Below are positions 10,959-22,577 of a stretch of 64,000 bases of DNA, one piece after another; position 1 is the stretch's first letter, and each line of letters starts with the position of its first letter. The position numbers and the translations under genes were made by a program. The stretch is from Adiantum capillus-veneris (lineage: Eukaryota; Streptophyta; Polypodiopsida; Polypodiales; Pteridaceae). The DNA lies in the NCBI GenBank assembly GCA_014529385.2, contig CM043962.1, positions 39,362,098 to 39,426,097 of the forward strand, read 5' to 3'. Under the pieces are notes generated by a model, which was not told the origin of the DNA, did no database searches, and saw only the letters and a list, made by a program, of their open reading frames with translations.

Positions 10959-12578
10959 TGTCATAAAATCTAATATCTAACCAACCCGAATGATTTTCTC
11001 ATATTGAACTGATCACTTAATGTGGGAGAATAAACGAGAACAGCGATTAAGATATAGACAAGTGCTTATAGATCTATATCAACATGGAGCCAATGCTAAA
11101 GGGTCCCAAATGAGAGATCGTCTATCAAAGAGCAAGGCTAACCAATGGAGCATAAGAACTTACGGTTAGCTTCATTGAAAACCTCCAATAATGAGTGTAA
11201 AATTCCTTTGACCTTAGGTAAGCTAGGGCTATGCTTGAGGTGGGAACCCGGCCCAAGCTTAAGGTGCTTAAGGTGCTTGAGGTGCTTGTCGTGCTTGATG
11301 ACTAAGGTGCTTTGAGGTGCTTGATATGCTTGAGGTTCTTGATGATTGAGATGATTGAGGTGCTTGACATGCTTAAGATGCTAGGGTTGTACTTGAGGTG
11401 AGAACCCAACGCAAGCTTGAAGTGCATAAGGGCCAAGCTCGTGGTGGGAACTGGGCCTAATCTTGAGGGGCTTGAGGTGTTAAAAGTCAAAGATTTGATC
11501 CGTACAAGGAGGGGGCAAACCCTACATGAGTGGGTATGCGAGAGAACACCCACACACTAACACAAGGCCTACTTGATACAAAGAAAGCAAAGGGAACACT
11601 TGTCAAGTTCCTCCTCATGTTGCCCTCATGGTGTGCATGAAGCCTATTGGTTGGCCATCGAGGGGGTCCAATGATAATTTAGGAGATTTATTTAATTGTC
11701 TTTGACTTTATCAAGTCCTCTCTCTCAAAGGGGAAAGGGGGACACTTGTCCCAAGGCTACCCTTGTGGCTTGTACTGCCTCGTGCTTGTGATTGGCTAGG
11801 CTTGGAGGGGTCCAATGAGCTTCAAGCATGATCTACAAGGGGGGGGGGGGGGTCGACCAAAGCAAGCTAGGGGATTTCTTAGGGGTATACTCTCCCACAC
11901 ACACTCACACACACTCTCATTATGCAAAGTGCAAAGTGCAAGAGCTCCCTCTCCTTCTCCAAGCAAGTAGAGTTTGAGAGCCTACACCAACACTCTTGGC
12001 TATGGAGTGCAAATCCAACCAAGAGACATGCTTCAATGCTTGAGCTTGCCATCTTATCCATCTTCATTACTATGCTATTATGTATGCTAGCAAGAAGAGT
12101 TATGATAAGTGAGTAACTAATTCTTTCTCCTATGAAATGTTTCTTCTTCCTCTTCCCTGCCCTCATTCCCTGCTAGCTCTCTCCACCTTCGAATATGTTT
12201 GAGGTCTTGGGACTGAGGCTTGCTTCTTCAAAGTTTATGTTATGATTCTGATGCATGAAGCTTTCCATATTCATTGCATCACCTAGGTCACAAGGAGCAC
12301 AAAGATTATATTGTAACAAGTCTCTCTTAATGGGAGAAATCATAATACAGATGCCTATTGGAGGGGGGACCGGCTCCACATAAATCCGGTCCTCAACAGT
12401 TGTCATGTTCTCTAAATTCTCTCTCTTGCAAAAGTATTGTTCATGCCAAGTTAACTAATTTCTATGATCATGTTGCTATCTTCAATTATGCTCACCTGCT
12501 ATGCTCACAAAATAATTTCTCAAAAGTACTCTCATTAGTTTCCTCTACTCTCAAGTTAAATAGATCAATTCCATTACA
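10959..12578 (+). repeat. LTR of element A
   Basis: Starts TGTCATAA and ends TTACA just before the primer site; 1620 bp. It aligns patchily with 15335-16946 (for example GATTTTCTCATATT after the start, and CTTCAATGC and a GGGGGGACCGGCTCCA block near the end), so the two are from different copies. It contains a GCTTGAGGTGCTTGA-type degenerate repeat at about 11262-11395 and a poly-G run at 11839-11852. Confidence 0.85.
11262..11395. repeat. Degenerate short tandem repeat GGTGCTTGA
   Basis: About ten imperfect copies of a 10-15-bp word (CTTGAGGTGCTTGAGGTGCTTG and variants) inside the LTR of element A. Not present in the same form in the B LTR. Confidence 0.75.
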
Positions 12579-12579
12579 T

Positions 12580-12591
12580 TGGTATCAGAGC
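12580..12591 (+). other. Primer binding site of element A, initiator tRNA-Met
   Basis: TGGTATCAGAGC one base after the LTR end. Confidence 0.9.
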
Positions 12592-12949
12592 ATTTGGTTT
12601 CTCTTTTCTTGCTTAAGAAGAGAGGTCCTTAAGTAGCCTATAAATGGGTGATGTTGTTTACTATATTAGGGTCAGTGCAACTGGGATCTATTATCGGTGT
12701 TGTTGAGCCCACTATGTGGGATATGGTGCACACCTTGGAAGCTTTGGACTTAATAATGGAGTGTTTCTAGACTTGCCTATGGCTTTACCATTATTGAGCC
12801 ATAAGAAGTCCAAAAGGAGATAGCCCTATGCAACTCTACTATGGTAGACCTAATCCACTACTCTCTATAATTAACCACTTCGAGCCGTGGGTGTAGATAT
12901 TGAAGAGACAATTTTAAAGGCTAAGAGGAGTGGCAACTAAAGTTTTGAA

Positions 12950-14774
12950 TTGCCAAAGCATACACTAGGTACATACATAAATTCTCTTAACATCGATGAC
13001 AATAATCAAGAGAGTAGAATGAACATTGATAGCATTGATTTTTCACATGAAGGTGCTAATGATGATGCCCCCATGTTTGTGAATTATCTTGTCACTAGGT
13101 TGCAGCAAGCTATGGGCAACCCTACTTTGAAAGCCAAAATTAACAACTTCGTGCTTATGGAATTTCCCTTCCTGTCCAAGAGGAGAGAGATCTTGGGAGG
13201 CCTCTTGAAGAGACTCCCAAAAGAAGACTCTCTCCCATTCGAGAAAATGAATCCAAAGAGCAAGAAAGAAATGAAACTTTAAGTTCCTCTGAAGATGTGG
13301 CTCCACGACAACGGCGGTCTAGAAGATTGCCCACTCTTCCCAAGAGGAAAAGATCACACACAGTCCTTCTCCTCGTCATTCTAAAAGGGAAGAGAGGAAA
13401 CAAAGGAAGAAAAGGGATAGAAAGAGGTCACCCTCTTCTCCTTCTTCTTCACCTTCCTCCTCTTCCGACGAAAGCTATGGCTATTCTCATAGAGAATACA
13501 AGAGGGGAGGACATCGCAAATCATTCCTAGCATGGCAAAGGTCAAAAAATATAAAGAAGTTCAAGGAGTGAAGAAAGAGTATCTCTTTTATTACCTATGA
13601 TGGCACCTTTGGTGCTACTGACAAAGTGTTGGCCTTCATCCAACAATTTGATGCGGCCTTTGGAGACAAGGGATTTACGGAGTCCTCCAAGCTACGCCAT
13701 GTAGCTATGCACCTTCAAAAATCATCTCGTCAATGGTGGGCTAGCCTTCATGGCAACGGTGAAGCCCCAAAGACATGGAAAACTCTACGAGTTTCCATCA
13801 TGAAGCAATTCCTTGCAAGCGATGCAAAGGACAAAGTGCTTACCAAATGCTGCAGCTTGAAGCTTCTCTCTCATGAGTCTATCCACAAGTATGTAGACAA
13901 GTTTTGGGATTTACATCTCAAAGCTAATGTCTTTCAAAAGATAGACTTTACCAAGAAAAGGTAGCAATTCTCTACGGCATTACCTGAAGAAATGGCCGAA
14001 TACATAAACTCTCAATGGCCTGGTACTATTAGCAAAGTAATCCATCATAGCATGGTTTCTTCATGCATCAATTTCCATCAAGGGGCTAGACGGAATGTCA
14101 AGCACATGGAAACCAAAGACAAAAATGATGCAAAGGGGAAAACCAATGCTCAAAATTCTTCCCAAGGCACTTCCAACAACAACAACAACAACAACAACAA
14201 TCGGTCCAAGGAGAAGGGAGTTTACAAAGGCAAAACCAAAATCTCTCCTGAAGAGCTTGAAGCTTTTCGCAAGGACCATAAGTGTTTCAAGTGTGGGGAG
14301 CAAGGACAATGCTATCGTTCTTTCCCCAAGAAGAATGCTCGCAATGAGACTCCTAGGGCTTCCACTATCGAAGCTCCAAAAGAGGATGACGATTGCAAAG
14401 GATCATCACTTTCCTATGCTTGGGGAAAGGTAAGAGAGCATGATGCCTTCACTTTGTTTGACCCTGGCTCTACTCAAAACTTCATATCAATGGAGTTGGA
14501 CACCAAGTTGGGCATTCAAGCTTTTGAGATGGGAGATATGGTAGCGGCTGACACAACTTTCAAGGGACAACAAGCCTCCGTTACTCCCTTGATTGGGAAG
14601 TTGATGCTTCATTTCCAAAGCTATGTTGACAAAGAAGAATTTTTCATCTCTTCTCTCCAACATGAGGATGCTGTCCTAGGGGCACCATGGTTTGATCGCA
14701 TGGCCACCAATATGAAGTTCCCTAAAAGAAGAATCTACTCCACCTACAGGGGAAAGAACATGTATAGATGCTAG
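12950..14774 (+). pseudogene. gag: Element A gag - knuckle - protease-like, interrupted
   Basis: Several frames together carry a Ty3 gag. The N-terminal part (12950-13282) has NYLVTRLQQAMGNP. A Ser/Arg-rich linker (about 13300-13540) is seen in a shifted frame. The retrotransposon gag core (13626-13964) has FIQQFDAAFGDKGF and SSRQWWASL, and ends at a TAG where element B has a Gln codon. The same frame continues at 13992-14774 with a poly-Asn run, a damaged knuckle (CFKCGEQGQCYRSF: His and last Cys lost) and a protease-like motif FDPGSTQNFIS at residues 156-166, where the usual triad is Asp-Ser-Gly. Gag would form the particle and protease would mature it. This copy cannot make the full product. 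Confidence 0.82.
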
Positions 14775-14826
14775 TGAGCGTGGTCGCACTATTCCACTTG
14801 TAAATCCTCTTGCTTTTGATAAGTCA

Positions 14827-15334
14827 ATGAAGAGCTCAGTTTCTGCGTACATGATTTTTGTCAAAGAGTCTCTAAAAGATCCTAATGTTTCATCAAATGT
14901 AAATGGTAGTAATCAAGAAGAGTTAGACTTGTCTAATTTTCTAAAAGGATTCCAAGATGAGTTCATCGATGATATCCCTATGGACTTACCTCTAAAACAA
15001 GGGGAGATGACCATCGCATTGGGCTCCTTCCAGGAAGCTCACCTCCTAACAAGCCTCCTTATGGAGTCTCGCAAGCTCAACAAGAGGAGATCATGAGGCA
15101 AGTACACAAATTGGTAGACAAAGGGATGGTGAGGCCTAGGTCCTCTCCCTTTTGTTCTCCAGTACTTTTACTGCAAAAGAAAGATGGTACATACCGTATG
15201 TGTGTGGACTATCGAGCACTAAACCATATCACTATCAAAAACAGATTTCTCATGCCTCAGGTAGAAGATCTATTTGAACAGCTACAAGGCTCTACCTACT
15301 TCAGTAGGATTGACCTTAAAAGTGGCTATCACCA
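14827..15334 (+). pseudogene. Element A protease-RT linker and first part of reverse transcriptase
   Basis: Open pieces at 14827-15096 and 15093-15334 in two frames. The second reads MVRPRSSPFCSPVLLLQKKD, VDYRALNHITIKNRF and STYFSRIDLKSGYHHV, the fingers-palm start of Ty3/gypsy RT including the first catalytic Asp (RIDLKSGY). The YxDD box, RNase H and integrase are missing, because the sequence runs straight into the LTR of B at 15335. Confidence 0.85.
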
Positions 15335-15713
15335 TGTCATAATAATCAATATCTAATTCTCCTAAATGATTTTCTCATATTAAACTGATCATTTAATGTG
15401 GGGAAGTGCCAGGGGAGAAAAAGCTAGAATATTGGTTAAGCTAGCAGACCGGCCACAGTAGGGATCCAAAGGAGGGAAAATATGGATCTAAAAGGGGGTC
15501 CATCTGCAAAAGAGCCATGTGCAACAATGGGCTAAAAATACCCTAAGGTTCAGCCCATTAAGACTTCCAAAATGCTAAGGTTCCAAAATTCAAAGGTTGT
15601 GCCCAAAGAGTTAAAGCTTAGGGGGAATTGGATGCTTTGTGTGCTCTCCAAAGTCAATGCACATCCCTACATGGGAGGGGGCGAGCCCTTCTTCTAGGGG
15701 ATGAGAGAGAAAG

Positions 15714-15767
<54 letters not shown>

Positions 15768-16946
15768 GCCCCTTTACACAAAGGGAATTAGGGACACGTG
15801 TCAGCTCCCTAGCCCAGACGCCCACAAGGTGTGCCCAATTCCTATTAAATGACCCTTGAAGTGGACCAATGAGAATTAAGCTAGAGTAAATCTAGTTTAA
15901 TTAATTTAAAAACATTTAATAAAAGAAACCAATAAGAATTAAGTCTCCTAGAAGACTATTGGGCAGTCTCCCAAAGGGTCCAATGAGCATTCAGGAGCCC
16001 CATGGCTTGCCTGATTCCTATTGGCAAGGAGGCAAAGGGGTCCAATGAGAGTTTAGTTTAATTATTTAATTACCTAAAGCTCTCACAAAAGGGGAAAGGG
16101 GGACACATGTCAGAAGGCTATCACTTATGCTGCTTAATTGTGATTGGCTTGACTTGGGGAGGGCCAATGAGGCTGCAGGAAGAGCAAATAGTAAGGGGGC
16201 TCGCCCAAGAGAGAGAGGGGGCTGATTTTTGCAAGGCATTAACACACACACACTCACACAATCTCATGTGTGAAGAAAAGAAGACTATCTGTTCCCAAGC
16301 TTATATGGAGAGCTCATCACCTACTCCAAGCTTGTGAGATAGAAGCCTACATCAACACTCTCTTGGAATGTGGATGCAAATTCAACCAAGAGCCAAGCTT
16401 CAATGCATGATCATCTCCTCTACCAAGCTAATTACCAAGCTAATATGAGTGATTATGTGAGGAGATGTACATCTTTCTCGTAAGATACTCCTTCTTCCTC
16501 TCAATCTACTCTCATACCCTGCTAGCTCTCACCATCTTCGAAGGTGTGTGAGGTCTTGGGTCTGAGAACGGGGATAATTCAAGTTATGTTTGCTAAGTGT
16601 TTTGGTTAGTGCATGAAGCTTTCATCTTCATTGCACTAGCTAGTCTTGAAGGAACACAAAGAATTGTATTGTACAATGTCTCTCTTGATGGGAGAAACCA
16701 TAATACAAAGCCTTTTGGAGGGGGGACCGGCTCCATGCAAATCCGGTCCTCAACTGTTGTCATTAGCTTAATTTCTCTCTCTTTTGAAAGTATTGTCGAT
16801 GCTATCTAACTAGGTGTTATGATTTTTGTTGCTCTCTCCCCCCAAGCACTCTTGTAATTCTCATTAGGAATCTATTCTAATGAAATGCCCACTATGTTCA
16901 TGCTCATTTCCGCTACACACAAGTTATTAGGCCATTAAATGTTACA
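15335..16946 (+). repeat. LTR of element B
   Basis: Starts TGTCATAATAATC and ends GTTACA before the primer site; 1612 bp, close to the 1620 bp of A. It contains a (CA)n tract at 15715-15765. It is too diverged from the A LTR to be its partner. Confidence 0.83.
15715..15765. repeat. (CA)n microsatellite in the B LTR
   Basis: About 25 CA units. Confidence 0.95.
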
Positions 16947-16947
16947 T

Positions 16948-16959
16948 TGGTATCAGAGC
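16948..16959 (+). other. Primer binding site of element B, initiator tRNA-Met
   Basis: TGGTATCAGAGC one base after the LTR end. Confidence 0.9.
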
Positions 16960-17348
16960 TCAAGGTTTCTCTTTTCTTGCTCAAGAAGGGAGGTCCTCAA
17001 GCTAGCTACAAATGGTTGGTATTATTAATTGCCTGTGAGTAAGTAGAATAGGGATTTTTCAGCCTTGCAGTGCGCCTGCCTTTGTGCAGTTAACGGGGCA
17101 TCACCGTTGAGAGCTATGGTCTTAATAGTGGAGTCCTATGGGGCTTGCCTATGGCTTAACCACTATTGAGCTATTAGAAGCTTGACAGGAGCCGGTGCTG
17201 TTTTGGTGTCGAAAGACCCTCTCTTCTATTCCTTGCAATTAATGGTATTCAAGCCGCGGGTACAGTAGCTTGAGTGCTTTTTCTAAAGGGGTAAAGAGGA
17301 GTAGCAACTAGGGCTTGAAGTGCCAAAGTACACCTAAAAGTTGTTAGA

Positions 17349-18409
17349 ATGGCTGACAATAGTAAAGAGAGTGAAATTAATGTTGATAACTTTGATTTTG
17401 CTCATAAGCAAGCTACTAATGATGCTTCAATGCTTGTTAACTATCTTGTTTCTAGGATTCAACAAGCCATGGGCAATCCATCTCTCCAAAGTGAAGTGCA
17501 ACGGCAGCCCCGTGCTCATGGGATTCTCCAAGCTCATCACCATGATGAGAGAACACCTAGGAAGCCTCCTTGTGAGACTACCAAAAGAGGTCTCTCTCCG
17601 ATTCGGGAAGAAGAAGAGAATCCTTATGAAGGGCTCAAGAATTTACTTCTTGATGATGCATCTCCTTCCCAAAGGAGAACTCAAGAGCCTCCACTGAAGG
17701 AACGAGAAAGAAGTGAGTCTCCCGCCACCTCGGTGGAGATGGCTCCATGAAGATGGCGGGCTAAACGCTCTCCATCACCACCAAAGGGGAGAAGACCATC
17801 ATACTCTTCTCCACGCCATAATTCAAAGAGCGATGATAAAAAGAAAGAGAAGAAAAAGGTGAGAAAGAGGACACCCTCTTCTCCATCTTCTTCATCCTCT
17901 TCCTCTTATGAAAGCTATGGTGAAGACAACAAAGATCAAGACAAGAAAAAGGCGAGAAAGAGGTCACCCTCTTCTCCACCTTCTTCAAATTCTTCACCTT
18001 CTGAAGAAAGTGATGGTGCAACTTTTGAACCATCAAAAAGAAGAGGCCATAGGAAGTCCTATGAGCATGGAAGAGGTCGTCCAAGCTGAAGAAATTCAAA
18101 GAGGGAGGGAAGAGCATCTCTTTCCTTACCTATGATGGCACCTTTGGTGCTACGGACAAAGTCTTGGCCTTTATCCAGCAATTCGATGCGGCGTTTGGAG
18201 GTGAGGGCTTCACGGAGTCCTCTAAGCTATGCCATATAGCTATGCACTTTCAAAAGTCCGCGAGACAATGGTGGTCTAGCCTACGAGCCAACGGTGAAGC
18301 TCCACGAACATGGAAGGCTTTAAGAGCTTCCATTATGAAGCAGTTTTTGGCCACCGATGCCAAAGACAAAGTACTCACCGAATGGCGAAGCCTTAAATCT
18401 CTCTCCTAA
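17349..18409 (+). pseudogene. gag: Element B gag, N-terminal, SR-rich and core parts
   Basis: 17349-17750 opens with MADNSKESEINVDNFDFAHK and includes NYLVSRIQQAMGNP, as in element A. A TGA at 17748 interrupts the frame, which then runs through a Ser/Arg/Lys-rich linker (17859-18089: SPSSPPSSNSS type). The gag core is in another frame (18164-18409: FIQQFDAAFGGEGFTESSKL, SARQWWSSLRANG) and is followed by a further frameshift near 18400. Element A has the same domain order, so the breaks are secondary. The SR-rich linker is unusual for gag and could bind RNA. Confidence 0.8.
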
Positions 18410-19586
18410 TGAATCCATCCACAAATATGTAGACAAGTTTTGGGACTTACAACTCAAAGCCACTGTCTTCAAAAAGTTGGATTTTGGAGAGCAAAAGCAA
18501 CAGTTTTGTGCGGGCTTAACCGAAGAAATGGCGGAGTATGTCAACTCCCAAGGGCCACGTACCATATCGGTGGTAATACACCATACTATGGTGGCCTCTC
18601 AAATCAATTTCCAAACGGGGGTTAAAAGAAATAATAAGCCCCCGGAAAACAAGGGTTCCAATGAGCCTAAGGGGAAGGACAATGTCCAAAAGTCTCTTAA
18701 GGGAAACTCCAACAAACCTAAAGAGAAGGGAGTTTACAAAGGTAAGAATAAACTCTCTCCTGAAGAGCTTGAGCGTTATCGTAAGGATAACCGGTGTTTC
18801 AAGTGCGGCGAACAAGGGCATGCGTACCGCGCTTGTTCCCAAAATAACAACCGCCAAGATCCTCCTAGAGCTTCCTTGGTTGAAATCCAAGAGGAGGAGA
18901 CTCACCAAACTCACCACAAAGGATCTCCTCTATGCCATGCTTGGGGAAAGGTAAGAGAACATGATGCTTTTATTCTCTTTGAACCTGGTTCTACTCATAA
19001 TTTTATATCTATGGAGTTAGCCACCAAGCTAGGCATACAATCCTATGAGATGGGAGATGTCCTACCCGCAGACAGTGCCTTCAAGGGGCAAGAAGCTTCA
19101 GTCACTCCAATAACTGGGAAATTGAGGCTTCATGTCCAAGGCTATGTGGACAAAGAGGAATTCTTTATCTCTCCTCTCAAGCATGAGGATGTAATCCTAG
19201 GGGCACCATGGTTTGACCGCCTGGTTGTCGATGTTAAATTTCCTGAAAGGAGAATCTCCTTTAAGTTTAGGGAAAAAGACATGTATATAGATGCTAAGGA
19301 AATGGGTAACACCATCCCCATTGTACATACACCAGCTTTCAACAAGTCAATAAAGAGCTCTATTTCCGTGTACATGATTTTTGTTAAAGATTCTAAAAAT
19401 GAACCTAATGCTTTAGCAAAAGAAAATAAAAGCAACCAAAAGGAATTAGAGTTATCCAATTTTCTCAAGGGGTTTAAAGATGCTTTTATTGAAGACATCC
19501 CTCGCGAGATACCTCCTAAACGAGGTAATGATGACCATGCAATTGAACTTCTTCCAGGAAGTTCACCGCTTAACAAACCTCCTTAG
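18357..19586 (+). pseudogene. Element B gag C-terminus - CCHC knuckle - protease-like
   Basis: A 409-codon open frame, the longest in element B. It starts inside the gag core (NESIHKYVDKFWDLQLKATV) and has a perfect CCHC knuckle at residues 147-160 (CFKCGEQGHAYRAC). The protease-like domain has FEPGSTHNFIS at 208-218: Glu and Pro stand where the catalytic Asp and Ser/Thr of a retropepsin are expected. GAPWFDRL at the end of the domain matches the usual flap-end motif. A TAG at 19584-19586 then interrupts the frame that leads into RT. Confidence 0.82.
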
Positions 19587-19616
19587 AGAGTTTCTCAAGC
19601 TCAACAAGAGGAGATT

Positions 19617-19838
19617 ATGCGGCAAGTGCATGAGTTAGTTGAGAAGGTCATGGTTAGGCCTAGCTCATCTCCATTTTTCTCACCTGTGCTATTAGTGCAA
19701 AAGAAAGACGGCACATATCATATGTGTGTCGACTATAGAGAACTAAATAGGATCACTATCAAGAATAGGTTTCCCGTTCCACAGGTAGAAGACCTATTTG
19801 ATAAGCTACAAGGATCGACCTACTTCAGTAGGATTTGG
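19617..19838 (+). pseudogene. Element B first part of reverse transcriptase
   Basis: Same frame as the preceding open region after one TAG. It reads SSPFFSPVLLVQKKDGTY, VDYRELNRITIKNRFPVPQVEDLF and STYFSRI, then changes to unrelated sequence at about 19838. Catalytic motifs are absent because of the truncation. Confidence 0.85.
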
Positions 19839-21986
19839 TTCTGCAGATTTTCCTCATCATAATGCATGTGAGGTCAGGTGATCCATTGAACAACTTTACG
19901 GCGCCCGTTAGGGTTTTCACCATGTATTGGACACTTATTCTCTCACCTGCCTTCAAGCCCGGCAACTTGGGGTAGTTCAGCCAAGTGGGTTGGCTTCTTT
20001 GCAAAATTTCCTGCGCCTTCCACGTCCTAATCCTTGGTAGAGGACACTCTTCTTCAGCTGCTTGTATTCTTTTTGCTGCTTCCTTATTTGCTTCTTCCAT
20101 TGCTTGGCAATTTTGTAGAGCCCTTGCCAAGCTGGCCTGTAGGTCAGCTTCTCTCTCCTTTTGCCTTTGGCTTTGTGCCTGCAGAGAATCTACTTCCATT
20201 TTGATCTTTTCTTCAGTGGCCTTGAGAGTTTTCATCTCTTTCTCTGAATCCATGGATTGTGCCCTCAATCCGGCTAGCTTTGTCATCACCACGTCCCAGT
20301 CATTGGAGGGCGGGTGTAGGTCTACTATGTCTGTAGCAATTTCTTTTAACTCCACTAGCCTGATGCCTTGCATCTGTTCTTTAGGCCCTGTCCTCGCCAA
20401 GTTGAATGCGACTGTGGCGGCTTCTTCCTTCGTATAGCCTGCAGCTAGCAAGTCCAAAAATGCATAGTAAGAATCATCTAATTCTTTTTGCTTAGTTTCA
20501 GGCTTGGCCTCTTCTTTTGGCTCAGGTTCTTGTCTTTGCTCGTGATCTTCTGCTTGCCTTTCTTCTTGTTTGTCCTCAGTCTCCTTATCTTCTTGTGGGG
20601 GGCTGCTAGGAGGTGGTCCTCGGCTTCCTTATCTTCTTGTGGGGAGCTGCTAGGAGGTGGTGAGGGCTGTGGGCTCGGTTTAGGGCTGGCTGGTAAAGAT
20701 GTAGGTTTGCCCTTTAAGTCCCTATCTGCTGTTGTTTTTCTTTCTCTTTCTTGGCTCTCTTGTTCATCTAGCAGTTTGTGCCTTATTTGATGTACTTCCT
20801 CCTCTGTGAACGGGACATGGGGAATGTTCTCTGCTGCAGCATCAAGAATCTCAAAATTCTTGATATAATCTTCAAATCGGACCCTTTGCACTCTTCTGGA
20901 CGATCCCGACATAGACTCTAGAGATGGCTTCTAGAGTTCTCTTAAATCACCCTTGAGGGTTCTCTCCGCTCGAAAACTCTCCATCAGCCTCTTTAGTCTT
21001 GCCGCTTTCTGTGACCTTGTTTCTTTGGCCGGCACTTGAGCAAACTCCTTCTTCCCTTTCTTCTGCTCGGGCTGCTCCTCTTGAACTGGCTCTAGCCGTC
21101 TTTTCAATCTTGTTGCCGCCTTTGGTGCCCTTTGCGGCTCATCTTCCTTGTCTTCTTTTACTCTCAGCCAATCATTCTGAGATGGGGGGTCGGGCCACCT
21201 TCCTTTTGCGTGTAGTGCCCCATAAATCACCTTGGTGATCAGTTCTCCTGGCACTATATAGGTTGGCTTCTTGTTGCCCATCTTTACTAGGCTGTCATGT
21301 ATATATGCCGCATAGTTGATTATCTTTGGGGTGCCTTTTGTCATTGCCCAAGTGAACGTTGTGGCAATTGCACCTGGCCGAATCCTGTACTTTTGTGGCC
21401 TCTTTGTGCACATGTGGAAGTACTGGTTGTATAACTGGCTCATGATTGCCACTTTTGGGTTGGCAATGTCTTCAAAGGTGTAATTTGACTTTTTCTCTTT
21501 GTACACCTTGACCTCATCCCTTCTTTTTGTTACACTGTCCCCCTCGTTGGAGAGGTCTAGTGCATCGGCTACAACCCGCTAAGTGATTATTATCTCCGTT
21601 TCTAGTCTGCCTTGTAAATCTATTACCTTGGCCACTCCATCCTCTTTGATGCTTGTTAAAAACTCCCAGACTCTTTTGATGTCCACCCCTGCCGGTATTG
21701 CTTCGAAGTAGTTGTGGAGATCAATCTTCTCCAAGTAGCCGGCCATCTTGCTTTGTACGAACTCATTGAGTTCTCTCAGCAGCATTGGTAGCTCTATAAC
21801 ATTGCCTTCAGTGTCTTTGAACACTACCTGGTAGATCTTTAGGTCGTTGGACTCTAACAGATCCTCTTGTATCTAGGTGCTGGTGGGCTTTAGTGTTCCT
21901 TCTGGAATGACAAAGGGTTCCAATTCTTCCAGATAATCCTTGGTGGTCATTCTGTTCCTCTTTGCCGGTGACTTCGAGGCTGCCAT
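19838..21986 (-). pseudogene. Element X gag-like polyprotein with coiled coil
   Basis: Read on the minus strand from ATG at 21986 (MAASKSPAKRNRM). One frame runs to 20478 with three TAG stops (about 21876, 21579 and 20931). After a frameshift the C-terminal part occupies 20457-19838. Domains in order: a globular N-terminal region (NYFEAIPAGVDIKRVWEFL; SQLYNQYFHMCTKRP; ATTFTWAMTKGT), a Lys/Glu and Pro/Ser-rich linker, a long heptad-rich coiled coil (about 20330-20070), and a TWLNYPKLPGL motif. The same order and motifs occur in element Y at 41.3-44.3 kb. The N-terminal part resembles plant transposon-associated gag-like domains of the kind collected as 'putative plant transposon protein'; that is from memory and needs a profile search. 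It breaks off at the junction with element B. Confidence 0.6.
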
Positions 21987-22151
21987 AGATCCTGTTGCAC
22001 TCAGTAGTCCGAAGTTAGCGTTTTTTCCATATTAGCTGCGAAACTGAGTTTTACTTATCCAAATGACTTGAAAATTGAAAATAAAGCTTAAAAGGAACTT
22101 GTGAAGCTGTGAATGTGCTCACAGTGCAAATCTGGCCAAAAATTTCCACCT

Positions 22152-22175
22152 AGACATTCTACGCGTAGGATGTCT
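22152..22175. repeat. Leader palindrome X1
   Basis: 24-bp dyad, arms AGACATTCTACG / CGTAGGATGTCT, one mismatch pair. Confidence 0.9.
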
Positions 22176-22436
22176 TTTTCATCAGAATTGGTTCATACTT
22201 GACATGCAGGTAGTGTAAGGCTCATGGAACATGGCTATATTCTTGCATTTGAATTTGGATATCAAAAAGTGGATTTTTGGGGCTGATTCAAGCTTTAGGT
22301 CACAATTTGGGTAGAATGTCCATCATAGGTAGCAATTGATGTCCAAATGGGTTGAAAATTGGTATATGGGCTTATTGCACCATGGTATTGGCTCCCATGA
22401 TGTCATTCTTTGCACAGAAGGCTAAATTTATGCTGG

Positions 22437-22460
22437 AGACATCCTACGCGTAGGATGTCT
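22437..22460. repeat. Leader palindrome X2
   Basis: Perfect 24-bp palindrome, arms AGACATCCTACG / CGTAGGATGTCT, 285 bp after X1. Confidence 0.95.
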
Positions 22461-22502
22461 TTTTCATCAAAATGACATGAAACTTGTTCTGTGGGTTTTC
22501 CT

Positions 22503-22536
22503 TGGCCTATGGAACATGGCCATGTTCCATAGGCCA
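22503..22536. repeat. Perfect 34-bp palindrome
   Basis: Arms TGGCCTATGGAACATGG and its exact reverse complement, no spacer, centre at 22519/22520. Lies inside the second leader unit of X. Confidence 0.95.
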
Positions 22537-22539
22537 TGT

Positions 22540-22577
22540 TACAAATCCAAGAACATGGCCATGTTCTTGGATTTGTA
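22540..22577. repeat. Perfect 38-bp palindrome
   Basis: Arms TACAAATCCAAGAACATGG and its exact reverse complement, centre at 22558/22559. It starts 3 bp after the 34-bp palindrome and shares the ACATGGCCATGT core. Confidence 0.95.

Larger units (their letters stand above)
10959..15334 (+). mobile_element. Ty3/gypsy element A, LTR plus truncated gag-pro-RT
   Basis: One 1620-bp LTR, a primer site, gag, a CCHC-like knuckle, a protease-like domain and the first part of RT. It stops abruptly at 15334, where the LTR of related element B begins. There is no polypurine tract or own 3' LTR at the junction. B probably inserted into A or replaced its 3' part. The coding region has several stops and frameshifts. 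Confidence 0.82.
15335..19838 (+). mobile_element. Ty3/gypsy element B, LTR plus truncated gag-pro-RT
   Basis: Same family as A: a 1612-bp LTR, a primer site, gag, a knuckle, a protease-like domain and the RT start. It ends near 19838, where it meets element X in opposite orientation. Its RT breaks within about ten codons of the break in A. Confidence 0.82.

Noticed and set aside
10959-16946. The two 1.6-kb LTRs as the LTR pair of one element
   Set aside because: They are too diverged. No polypurine tract precedes 15335, and a primer site plus gag follows it, so it is the 5' LTR of a second element.
19985-20437. 150-codon plus-strand frame
   Set aside because: Antisense shadow of the X coiled-coil region, which is supported by homology to Y.
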